This document shows, in pieces, positions 26,825 to 34,995 of a stretch of 64,000 nt of DNA. Both the position numbers and the translations under genes were made by a program. Every line of letters begins with the position of its first letter. Position 1 is the first letter of the stretch. Origin of the DNA: VXRJ01 sp964636705 (GTDB lineage: Bacteria > Acidobacteriota > Vicinamibacteria > Vicinamibacterales > UBA8438); the NCBI GenBank assembly GCA_964636705.1, contig CAZWUJ010000001.1, positions 124,001 to 188,000 on the forward strand. Direction: 5' to 3'. The notes under the pieces are model-generated. The model saw only the letters and a list, made by a program, of their open reading frames with translations. It was not told the DNA's origin and made no database searches.

Positions 26825-28183
26825 TCAGATGCTTAGCGGCGCGGTGTTGAGCAGGCCGGTGCTGTCGCCCAGTTTGTCCGCCGGCACCCCCGCCTTGTCG
26901 AGCACCGTCAGCAACAAGTTCGACATCGGGGTGTCCTCCGCGTAGGCCCGATGCCGGCCGCCAATCAGGCGTCCGCCGCCGCCGCCCGCCACGAGGCACG
27001 GCAGATTGGTGTGCTCGTGGAGGTTGCCGTTCCCGATGCCGCCGCCATAGACGATCATCGACTGATCGAGCAACGTGCCGTCGCCGTCCGGAGTATCGCG
27101 CAGCCTGCGTAGGAGGTCGGCCAGCAACGTGATGTGGTACGTGTCGATCTTGGCCTTCTTGGCGATGTACTCCGGGTCGTTCCGGTGGTGCGACACGGTG
27201 TGGTGCTGATCCGGCACGCCGATCTGAGGGTACGGCCGCGGGCTCGCCTCGATCGCCATCATTAGCGTGAAGACCCGCGTGATGTCCGCCTGGAATGCGA
27301 GAACCTGCAGATCGAACATCAGCTTCGCGTGGTCCTCGAACTGTTCCGGAATGTCCACCGGGCGCTCCGGCAGTTCGACGAACGCGTCGGGGCCTCGAGA
27401 CTCGGAGCGTTGAATGCGTTGCTCGACGTCGCGCACCGCATCCAGGTATTCGTCCAGCTTCGTCCGATCGGATGGACCGAGCGTCCGCTCGAGCCGCGCC
27501 ACTTCGGCGGTAACCGAATCGAGGATGCTGCCGGTCTGGCGCATCACCGCCATTCGGTCGGCGGCGCTCCCGCCCTCCCCGAACAGCCGCTCGAAGACGA
27601 CGCGCGGATGCGCTTCCATGTCGAGCGGCGTCGTCTCGTTCCGCCACGAAATGGTGTTGGAGTAGAAGCAGTCCCCCGTATCGCAGGCGATCGCGGTTGG
27701 CTGTTCCAGGGCCAGCTCCAATGACGGCAGAGGGGTCTGCTTGCCCAATTCGCGCGCCGCGATCTGGTCGGCCGTAACCCCCAGCTTGATGTCGGTCGGA
27801 CCCTGCCGCCCGCGCCGTTCCCAGGCATGCACGCCGCTCAGCCAAACGGCGGTGGCCCGCGGATGGTCGCCATTGCCGTCGCCGAAAGAATCGGCCTGAC
27901 GATGCGCAAGACCGCTCAGAATCAGCAACTGATCACGGAACGACTCCAGCGGACTCAGGATTGGCGAGAACTCGAAACCCCGCCCCGTCTGCTCCGGCAC
28001 CCACTGTTCCTGAATCACGCCGTTCGGGACGTAGATGAATCCGACGCGCCGGACCGGCGCCGTCACCTGGCGGGCGAGCACCGACCCGGCGGGTGTCATC
28101 GCATCCAGGAACGGCAGCGCGAGCGTGGCGCCCACGCCACGCAGGAAGGTCCGACGGGGGAGCGCTTTCTGGGTGATGATCAT
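26825..28183 (-). CDS. DUF1552 protein, module copy 2
   Basis: A 452-residue paralogue of the other DUF1552 proteins here. The Tat-like start PRRTFLRGVGATLALPFLDA is followed by YVPNGVIQEQW, matching YVPNG(M/V/I) in all copies. The His cluster reads DQHHTVSHHRNDP, and the cysteine pair is shifted (CDTGDCFYSN). The end carries IYGGGIGNGNLHEHTNLP and a glycine-rich GGGGGRLIGG stretch. Its start overlaps the DUF1592 stop by ATGA. It is convergent with the first RHH/PIN pair. Export and a metal site are inferred; the reaction is unknown. Confidence 0.9.
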   Translation of the reverse strand: MIITQKALPRRTFLRGVGATLALPFLDAMTPAGSVLARQVTAPVRRVGFIYVPNGVIQEQWVPEQTGRGFEFSPILSPLESFRDQLLILSGLAHRQADSFGDGNGDHPRATAVWLSGVHAWERRGRQGPTDIKLGVTADQIAARELGKQTPLPSLELALEQPTAIACDTGDCFYSNTISWRNETTPLDMEAHPRVVFERLFGEGGSAADRMAVMRQTGSILDSVTAEVARLERTLGPSDRTKLDEYLDAVRDVEQRIQRSESRGPDAFVELPERPVDIPEQFEDHAKLMFDLQVLAFQADITRVFTLMMAIEASPRPYPQIGVPDQHHTVSHHRNDPEYIAKKAKIDTYHITLLADLLRRLRDTPDGDGTLLDQSMIVYGGGIGNGNLHEHTNLPCLVAGGGGGRLIGGRHRAYAEDTPMSNLLLTVLDKAGVPADKLGDSTGLLNTAPLSI

Positions 28184-30600
28184 GATGGTGCCAACCTCAT
28201 CTGGAACGGAATGCTCTCGACAATCCCGACAACAATCGACTCGAAACTGTACTCGCCCGCGGCGGCATCGCGCACTATCGCCCGCACGGCCGGCATGTCG
28301 AACGACTCGACGTTGCGCCCCAACGCATACGTAAGCAACTTCTCGGTGATGGTGGTGACGAACCGCCGTTCGTCGCGCAGCAGCGCGTGACGCATCCCGG
28401 CCGGTCCCTCGAACACGCTGCCGTCCGGGAGAACTCCGGACGCATCAATGGGCTCGTTCGATTCTCCCCGGTCGCGCCAGCGGCCGATCGCGTCGAAGTT
28501 CTCAAGCGCAAAGCCGAGGGGATCCATCTGCGCGTGACAAGTCGCGCACGCCGGATTGGCCCGGTGTAGCTCCATGGCGGCGCGCATCGAAAGAGCGGCG
28601 CCGTCGTTGGCCGTCTCCTCCAACGCCGGGATGTCGGGCGGCGGTGGCGGCGGCGGGGCGGCCAGAAGATTCTCCAGGATCCACTTGCCCCGCAGCACCG
28701 GCGACGTCCGCGTCGCGTAGGACGTCAGGGTCAGGACGCCCCCGTGCCCGAGCAGGCCGCGCCGCTCGGTGTCGGCGAGGGAGACGCGGCGGAAGTGGCT
28801 GCCGTATACGTGCGGGATCCCGTAGTGCTTCGCCAGCCGCTCGTTGGCGAACGTGTAGTCGGCAGTCAGGAGATCCGTGACCGGCCGTCCGCCTCGCAGG
28901 ACGCTGTCTATGAACAACTCGGTTTCGCGACTGAACGCCTGGCGCAGATTCTCGTCGAACTCCGGATAGAAAGCGGGGTCCGGTTCTTTCGCCTCGACGT
29001 CACGGAGATAGAGCCACTGCTCCGCGAAGTTCTCGGTCAGGGCACGCGCGCGCGGGTCGGCCAGCATCCGTCGCACCTCGGCCCCGAGCACGTCCGGATC
29101 GCGCAGTTCGCCAGCGACTGCGCGGTCCAGCAACGGATCGTCCGGAATGCTGCTCCAGAGAAAGAACGACAGCCGGGACGCCAGCTCCAGGTCGCTCACC
29201 CGGTACGAGCCGCCGGGAGTTGCATCCGCCGGATCGCGCTCGATGCGGAAGAGGAACTCCGGGCTGACCAGTAGCCGCTCGAGGCCGTGCTGGATGCCGC
29301 TCTCGAAACCGCCCGCCGCAGCGCCGTCCGCGTAGAAGGGCATGAGGACATCGAGGTCGTCGTCGGTCACCGGGCGGCGGTAGGCGCGGCGCGCCAGCGT
29401 CGAGAGGATCTCGCGGGCGCACGTCTCGGCGCCCGCGCCGCCATCCGGCGTGCAGGTGAAGATGCGGCGGCGGCTCGGGGTATCGCCCGATCCGTCGACC
29501 CCGTACGGACCGCTGATCGTCACCGTGGCAATCGCCGGATGCCGCCGCTGCGCGCGGCGTGATGCACGAACCAGGCTCTCGTGGTTCGCACCGGTCTTCT
29601 CCAGAAAGGCGACCGCGACCTCGCGGGGTCCGGCACGAATCGGCACGCGGGCCTCGACCGGCGGCTCGGCCTCGAACACGAAGACACCGCTCGCGCCCCG
29701 CACGAGCGGCCGCCCGCCGATAGTGAACAGCTCCACGCGCTCGCCGTCGACGCTTACCTCAACCTCGTGCTCGTCACGCGCGGCGGCCGCGAACTCGACG
29801 GTAATCACATACTCGCCATCAGCCGGCAGGTGGCTCCGGATGACTGCGCCGCCCCGCGTACCGAGCGGCAAGCCCTCGAGGTGATCGTCCTGAATCAGGT
29901 CGCGATCCAACTGGTAGCGATCGACGATCGGCGGCATCGTGGTGTCGCCCACCGCGAGGCGGCTGATCTTGCGCGCCGCCGCCAGGTAGCGTTCCAGGGT
30001 AGCCGGCGAGACGAAGAGCAACTCGGCCAGATTGTCGAAACCGCTTGTGGCATTGTCGGCCGGAAGCAGCGTTGCAACGTCGAATTCCTTGGGCAGGTGG
30101 TCGAGCGCGAGCAGATCCCGCACCGCGTTCTGGTACTCGGTTCGACTCAGCCGATGAAGCGCCGGCCGCCGGCCCGGGTTGGGAGCTGCGGCGGCGGCAC
30201 GGTCCAGCTCGGTCTCCAGCCAGGCAATCACGCCATCGTATGTGGCATCGTCGGGCCGCGGACGGCCAGGCGGCGGCATCGTGCGGGACTGCAGCTTCCG
30301 GATGACCCGTTCCCAGGCATCCGAGTCGGGCCCGACCCGCTCGACATCGAGCGTGTCGACGGCGAGGCCGGTGATTCGAAGTTGCGAAACCAGCATCGAC
30401 GGTGCCGTGTCCCGGCCGTTCACGATGCGATCGTTGTGACAGGTGGCGCAGTAGCGATCCAGGGTCTCGGCGACCTCGGCGGCTGTGGCTTCCGCCGCCG
30501 CGGCCCCTGGTGGCACCGCCAGGATGCCCCCGGCCAACACCAACAGGGCGAGGCCGGTCTGCTTGAGCACCATACCCCGGACACACTTCGCCATCATCAT
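28180..30600 (-). CDS. PSD/PSCyt-type diheme cytochrome (DUF1592), module copy 2
   Basis: An 806-residue exported cytochrome with the same order of domains as copy 1: signal peptide, first haem motif CATCHN, PSD3 (LSRTEYQNAVRDLLALDHLP), a strand-rich binding region, PSD5 (LARRAYRRPV), PSD4 (SDLELASRLSFFLWSSIPDD), PSCyt3 with CATCHAQMDPLGFALEN, and PSD2 (EKLLTYALGRNVESFD). ATG 30600 is the first of three consecutive ATG codons and lies about where transcription should begin, so the message may be nearly leaderless; the longer frame to 30648 would run through the promoter. It is divergent from the second ankyrin gene with a shared promoter region. Confidence 0.93.
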   Translation of the reverse strand: MMMAKCVRGMVLKQTGLALLVLAGGILAVPPGAAAAEATAAEVAETLDRYCATCHNDRIVNGRDTAPSMLVSQLRITGLAVDTLDVERVGPDSDAWERVIRKLQSRTMPPPGRPRPDDATYDGVIAWLETELDRAAAAAPNPGRRPALHRLSRTEYQNAVRDLLALDHLPKEFDVATLLPADNATSGFDNLAELLFVSPATLERYLAAARKISRLAVGDTTMPPIVDRYQLDRDLIQDDHLEGLPLGTRGGAVIRSHLPADGEYVITVEFAAAARDEHEVEVSVDGERVELFTIGGRPLVRGASGVFVFEAEPPVEARVPIRAGPREVAVAFLEKTGANHESLVRASRRAQRRHPAIATVTISGPYGVDGSGDTPSRRRIFTCTPDGGAGAETCAREILSTLARRAYRRPVTDDDLDVLMPFYADGAAAGGFESGIQHGLERLLVSPEFLFRIERDPADATPGGSYRVSDLELASRLSFFLWSSIPDDPLLDRAVAGELRDPDVLGAEVRRMLADPRARALTENFAEQWLYLRDVEAKEPDPAFYPEFDENLRQAFSRETELFIDSVLRGGRPVTDLLTADYTFANERLAKHYGIPHVYGSHFRRVSLADTERRGLLGHGGVLTLTSYATRTSPVLRGKWILENLLAAPPPPPPPDIPALEETANDGAALSMRAAMELHRANPACATCHAQMDPLGFALENFDAIGRWRDRGESNEPIDASGVLPDGSVFEGPAGMRHALLRDERRFVTTITEKLLTYALGRNVESFDMPAVRAIVRDAAAGEYSFESIVVGIVESIPFQMRLAPS

Positions 30601-30607
30601 CGCGTGT

Positions 30608-30636
30608 GTTCTACGCTTCTTTCGGGGTGTTGTCAA
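30608..30636 (-). promoter_or_regulatory. Promoter of the DUF1592/DUF1552 operon, copy 2
   Basis: On the minus strand TTGACA (30636-30631) is followed after 17 nt by TAGAAC (30613-30608). Transcription would start close to 30601, right at the ATG. Its -35 overlaps the -35 of the divergent ankyrin promoter within the heptamer TTGTCAA. Confidence 0.5.
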
Positions 30637-30658
30637 CGGCGAGCCCACGCGCTAGCAT
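30630..30658 (+). promoter_or_regulatory. Promoter of the divergent ankyrin gene, copy 2
   Basis: On the plus strand TTGTCA (30630-30635) is followed after 17 nt by TAGCAT (30653-30658). Transcription would start near 30665, leaving a leader of about 33 nt with a GGAGGG ribosome-binding site. The two back-to-back promoters share most of their -35 bases, so polymerase binding in one direction should exclude the other. Confidence 0.5.
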
Positions 30659-30697
30659 CCGCGTACGTCACCGGTGCACCCCACGGAGGGCATGTCC

Positions 30698-32311
30698 ATG
30701 CGTCCCGAGCGCGAAAACCCTGGCGGCTTTGCCTTGTTCCTTGCTGCCGCGCTGCTTCTCGCCGCCGCGGCTCCGTCGCCTGTCGCGGCCGCTGACACGC
30801 CCTTGATCGAGGCGATCCGGGCTGGCGATGCGGGCCGCGTCGCGGCATTGCTCGATCAGGACGCCGACCCGCGGGCCGCCGGATCCGATGGCACAACACC
30901 GCTCCACTGGGCGGCTCGCGGTGGACAGCGGGCCATCATCGAGAGACTGCTGGCGGCCGGCGGCGACGCGACGGCGGTCAACCGCTACGGAGTTACCCCC
31001 CTTGCGTTGGCGGCCGAGGCCGGCGACGAGGCGACCGTTGGCGTACTCCTCGATGCCGGCGCCGACCCGAACAGCGCGTCGCCGGAGGGAGAGACCGTCC
31101 TGATGGTCGCGGCGCGCACCGGACGCGTGCCCGCGATACGGCGACTGCTTCGCGCGGGGGCCGACGTCAACGCGACCGAGGGTTGGCGGAGCCAGACCGC
31201 CCTGATGTGGGCCGCCGGCGAGAACAACGCCGAGGCCGTCGCAACCCTGATCGAGGCGGGGGCCGACATCGAGGCGCGCTCGAGCAGCGGCCTGACACCG
31301 CTTCTGTTCGCCGTGCGCGAAGGGCAGGCGGATGTCGTACGCACGCTGCTTGCCGCGGGCGCCGACGTGAATGCGGGTGTCAACAATCGAACCGCCAGCA
31401 GCGGGTCCTATACCCCGGCCGCCAGCGGACACACGTCGCCGCTGGTCCTGGCGATCATCAATGCGCACTACGCACTGGCGAATCTGCTGCTGGAGGCGGA
31501 GGCAGACCCCAACCCGCCCGACGCTCGTGGATCGGCGCTTCATGCGCTCGCCTGGATCCGCCGCCCCGGATCGGGCCGGCCACCCATTCAGACCGGGACT
31601 CTCGACAGCCTGGATCTCGTGCGGGCACTGCTGGAACGGGGCGCCGACCCGAACGTGCAGGTCTACTGGAACGAGATTCCGTTCGAAGTGGACCTGGGGA
31701 TAGTCAAGCCTCCGCCCAACATCTCGGTCGGACGCAACTTCATCAGTTTCGTTGGGGCAACCCCCTTCTATCTCGCCGCCAAGCATGCGGACCTTGAACT
31801 GATGCGCCTGCTGGTCGAGTACGGCGCGGATCCGCTGACACCGACTGACCAGGGCGTGACGCCGCTGATGGCGGCGGCGGGCTTGGGCTTCTGGGACGGC
31901 GAAAGCCCCGGCCCGCTGAACGGCACGCCGGAGACGGTCCGGCTGGAAGCGGTGAAGCTGGCTCTGGAACTGGGCAACGACCTGCACGCGGTGACCGATT
32001 TCGGCGACACCGAGCTGGTGGGCGACGGTGAGGAGCTGCTGCTCCGCCACCCGCGCAATCTGCTCGACCTCGACGCTCAGCGAGACCGCGGCGACATGCG
32101 GTGGGACGGCTGCACGGCGCTCCACGGGGCTGCGATGATGGGATCGAACCTGATCGTCCAGTACCTGATCGAACAAGGCGCCGACATCAACGCGCGCAAC
32201 GAGCTCGGGTGGACGCCGCTGATGATCGCGGCGGGAATCTTCGTCGCGAACACCGAGAAGGCGTGGCCCGAAACGGTGGCGTTGCTGCGTGAACTGGGTG
32301 GTGAACGGTAG
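30698..32311 (+). CDS. Exported ankyrin-repeat protein, copy 2
   Basis: A 537-residue protein with a signal peptide (FALFLAAALLLAAAAPSPVAA) and about ten ankyrin repeats (GTTPLHWAARGGQ, GVTPLALAAEAGD, GADPNSA, GADVNATEG and similar). A repeat-free insert at about 250-270 (ASSGSYTPAASGH) and a longer one at about 335-365 match insert positions in the other copies. It closes with CTALHGAAMMGSNLIVQYLIEQGADINAR. ATG 30698 is chosen because GGAGGG lies 7 nt upstream; two earlier in-frame starts lie before it. Transcribed away from the DUF1592/DUF1552 operon and 13 bp upstream of the haem-propeller gene on the same strand. It is likely a periplasmic or surface protein-binding partner. Confidence 0.87.
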   Translation: MRPERENPGGFALFLAAALLLAAAAPSPVAAADTPLIEAIRAGDAGRVAALLDQDADPRAAGSDGTTPLHWAARGGQRAIIERLLAAGGDATAVNRYGVTPLALAAEAGDEATVGVLLDAGADPNSASPEGETVLMVAARTGRVPAIRRLLRAGADVNATEGWRSQTALMWAAGENNAEAVATLIEAGADIEARSSSGLTPLLFAVREGQADVVRTLLAAGADVNAGVNNRTASSGSYTPAASGHTSPLVLAIINAHYALANLLLEAEADPNPPDARGSALHALAWIRRPGSGRPPIQTGTLDSLDLVRALLERGADPNVQVYWNEIPFEVDLGIVKPPPNISVGRNFISFVGATPFYLAAKHADLELMRLLVEYGADPLTPTDQGVTPLMAAAGLGFWDGESPGPLNGTPETVRLEAVKLALELGNDLHAVTDFGDTELVGDGEELLLRHPRNLLDLDAQRDRGDMRWDGCTALHGAAMMGSNLIVQYLIEQGADINARNELGWTPLMIAAGIFVANTEKAWPETVALLRELGGER

Positions 32312-32324
32312 AGGTGATGACACG

Positions 32325-34499
32325 ATGACGACGATGCGACGACTGACCAGCCTGACGCTGGCGCTCGCCAGTGCGGCGCTGCTCGCTCTCCTGCTCGTGC
32401 CCGGGGCCACGTCGCTCGGCGCCGAGGCGCAGGCCAACGACGGCGTGATTCAGGGGCGCGTCACCAGCGCGGCGGGGCCGGAAGCGGGAGTCTGGGTAAT
32501 TGCCGAGACGGACGACCTGGAGACGGTCTACCGGAAGATCGTCGTCACGGACGACGACGGACGCTACCTGCTGCCGGAACTGCCCGAAGCGACCTTCGAC
32601 GTGTGGGTCCGAGGCTACGGACTCGTCGACTCCGAACCCATAGAGGGACGGCCCGGCGACGAGCTCGACCTGACGGCGGTAGTCGCGTCTACGCTGGTCG
32701 AGGCGGCGCAGGTCTACCCATCGACCTACTGGCTGTCGCTCATCAACCTGCCGGCGGCGCATGAGTTCCCGGGCACCGGACCGGACGGAAACGGCATCGG
32801 CGAGACGATGGAAACCCAGGCGCACTGGATCAACAACCTGAAGGGTTGCCAGCGGTGCCACCAGGTCGGGAACCAGCGGACGCGCGAGATCCCGGATCTC
32901 ACCGACTTCGATTCGGCCCGCGCCGCCTGGGACGACCGAACCCAGCGCGGACAACGCGGCTCGCTGATGTACAGCTTCATCACCCGGTTCGGACGGGAGC
33001 GCGCCCTCGACATGCTGGTCGACTGGACCGACCGGATCGCCGCCGGCGAGGCGCCGGAAGCGCCCCCCCGGCCCCAGGGCGTCGAGCGGAACGTCGTCAT
33101 CACGATGTGGAACTGGGGCGACAACGTCGCGTTCGTCCATGACGAGATCGCGACCGACAAGCGGAACCCTCGCGTCAACGCCAACGGTCCGATCTACGGC
33201 GTCGACATCGGAAACGACTACTTGCTCGTGACCGACCCCAACGAGCACCACTCGACCATGATCAAGATCCCGCTCCGCGTCCCCCGCGAGCAGGTGCCGT
33301 CGATGTTTGCGACGGAAGGTTTCAGGCCGTGGCGGGACTTCGGCGAGCGTGTGGTGTGGAACGACCCCGCCAATCCGCACAACCCGATGCTCGATGCCGA
33401 AGGTAGGGTGTGGCTGACGACGCGCATCCGCCATCCGGACAACCCGGACTGGTGCAGGGAGGGATCGGACAACCGGTACGCGGAGTACTTCCCTCTCAAC
33501 CGCGCCGGCCGCCACACTGGCTACTACGACCCCGAGGCGGAGAAGTTCGTCCTGATCGACACCTGCTACGGGACCCACCATCTGCAGTTTGCGGAGGACG
33601 CGAACGACACGCTCTATTTCAGCGGCGGCGGTGACGTCATCGGCTGGCTCGACACGAAGGTCTACGACGAGACAGGCGACGAGCGTTTCGCGCAGGGGTG
33701 GTGCCCGACGGTGATCGATACGAACGGGGACGGCAGGATCACCAAGCCGTGGAACGAGCCGCCTGGGCGCGGGGGCGGCGAGGCGCCCGCGTTCGACCCG
33801 TCACTCGACACCCGCGTCCGGGTGGGCGCCTATGGCGTCATCGCGAGTCCCATCGATGACGCGGCGTGGATCGTCTCGGACGACTTCCCCGGCCGCATGC
33901 TGCGCCTGGATCGCGGCGACAACCCACCCGAAACCTGTATCAGCGAGCTGTACACCGTGCCGGTGGAAGAGGGCTATCGGACCCGTGGCCTCGACGTCGA
34001 TCGCCACGGCGTGCTCTGGACCGCGCTGGCGGGCAGCAGTCACTTCGCCTCGTTCGACCGGACGAAGTGCGACGTTTTCGGCGGCCCCGAGGTGCGCGAC
34101 GGGCGGCAATGCGACGACGCCTGGACCTTCTACAAGGCGCCCGGCCCGAACTTCCGCGGCACCGACATCGGAACCGATTTCCACTATTACAACTGGGTCG
34201 ATCAGTTCAACACGCTCGGCCTGGGCGAGAACATCCCGATCGCGAACGGGTCGAGCTCCGACTCGCTGCTCGCGCTCGATCCCGAAACGGACGAGTGGAC
34301 CATCCTGCGCGTCCCGTACCCGCAGGGCTTCCACAGCCGCGGACTCGACGGGCGGATAGACGATCCGAACGCCGGGTGGAAGGGACGCGGGATCTACGCT
34401 ACCTACGGCGCGGACGCGGCGTGGCATGTCGAAGACGGGCCGGTGGAGCCGGGCAACCTCGTGAAGTTCCAGATTCGCCCGAACCCGCTCGCCCAGTAG
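32325..34499 (+). CDS. Exported haem-binding propeller protein with carboxypeptidase-regulatory-like domain
   Basis: A 724-residue exported protein. After the signal peptide (LTSLTLALASAALLALLLVP) a carboxypeptidase-regulatory-like beta-sandwich spans about 37-125 (GVIQGRVTSAAGPEAGVWV...GRYLLPELPEATFDVWVRGY). A haem c motif CQRCHQ follows near residue 180. The remaining 500 residues read like a lyase- or NHL-type beta-propeller with repeated W/D-rich strands and a tight THHLQFAEDANDTLYFSGGG segment. GAGGTG eight nt before ATG 32325 supports the start. It is followed after 35 bp by a NIPSNAP gene and then a PQQ dehydrogenase, so it may serve as that enzyme's electron acceptor or substrate-binding partner. 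That link is contextual inference. Confidence 0.72.
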   Translation: MTTMRRLTSLTLALASAALLALLLVPGATSLGAEAQANDGVIQGRVTSAAGPEAGVWVIAETDDLETVYRKIVVTDDDGRYLLPELPEATFDVWVRGYGLVDSEPIEGRPGDELDLTAVVASTLVEAAQVYPSTYWLSLINLPAAHEFPGTGPDGNGIGETMETQAHWINNLKGCQRCHQVGNQRTREIPDLTDFDSARAAWDDRTQRGQRGSLMYSFITRFGRERALDMLVDWTDRIAAGEAPEAPPRPQGVERNVVITMWNWGDNVAFVHDEIATDKRNPRVNANGPIYGVDIGNDYLLVTDPNEHHSTMIKIPLRVPREQVPSMFATEGFRPWRDFGERVVWNDPANPHNPMLDAEGRVWLTTRIRHPDNPDWCREGSDNRYAEYFPLNRAGRHTGYYDPEAEKFVLIDTCYGTHHLQFAEDANDTLYFSGGGDVIGWLDTKVYDETGDERFAQGWCPTVIDTNGDGRITKPWNEPPGRGGGEAPAFDPSLDTRVRVGAYGVIASPIDDAAWIVSDDFPGRMLRLDRGDNPPETCISELYTVPVEEGYRTRGLDVDRHGVLWTALAGSSHFASFDRTKCDVFGGPEVRDGRQCDDAWTFYKAPGPNFRGTDIGTDFHYYNWVDQFNTLGLGENIPIANGSSSDSLLALDPETDEWTILRVPYPQGFHSRGLDGRIDDPNAGWKGRGIYATYGADAAWHVEDGPVEPGNLVKFQIRPNPLAQ

Positions 34500-34534
34500 T
34501 GGGCGGGCGAGGCGCAGACCGGAGGACATCAGAA

Positions 34535-34963
34535 ATGTTGAAGTGGAAGATTCTCGCGCTGGCCGGATTCGTGGTCGGAATCGCCGGCGCCGGCTGGGCG
34601 GTGGCGGAGCAGCAGCGCTCCGCGTCGCAGGTCTTCGAGCTGCGTGTCTACAAGACGATGCCGGGCAAGCGGCAGGCGCTCGCCGACCGGTTCCGCGATC
34701 ACACCGCCGCGATGTTCGAGCGGGCCGGCATGACGAACGTCGGCTACTTCAACGCGACCACGGGGGACGACGTGGACGACACGTTCATCTACGTTCTGGG
34801 CTACCCGTCGCACGAGGCCCGCGACGAGATGTGGCGCGAGCTGAGTACCTACGAGGACTTCCAGGAGCTGATCGTCGCGGTCGAACGTGACGAGCAGCGG
34901 AAGCTGGTCGATACCATCGACGCGCGGATGATGGAACCGACGTCGTACTCGGCGCTCAAGTAG
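34535..34963 (+). CDS. Exported NIPSNAP-family protein
   Basis: A 142-residue protein with a signal peptide or N-terminal anchor (ILALAGFVVGIAGAGWAVA) followed by a ferredoxin-like NIPSNAP domain: FELRVYKTMPGKRQALADRF, the middle strand GYFNATTGDD, and TFIYVLGYPSHEARDEMWREL. GGAGG nine nt before ATG 34535 supports the start. NIPSNAP proteins are dimeric alpha/beta barrels with varied roles, from small-molecule binding to monooxygenase-like chemistry. Its place between a haem propeller protein and a PQQ dehydrogenase suggests a role in the same oxidative pathway. The gene was hidden in a longer open frame that begins inside its neighbour. Confidence 0.88.
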   Translation: MLKWKILALAGFVVGIAGAGWAVAEQQRSASQVFELRVYKTMPGKRQALADRFRDHTAAMFERAGMTNVGYFNATTGDDVDDTFIYVLGYPSHEARDEMWRELSTYEDFQELIVAVERDEQRKLVDTIDARMMEPTSYSALK

Positions 34964-34995
34964 CGGCAGCTGGCAACGATCGCGGAGGCTGAAGA

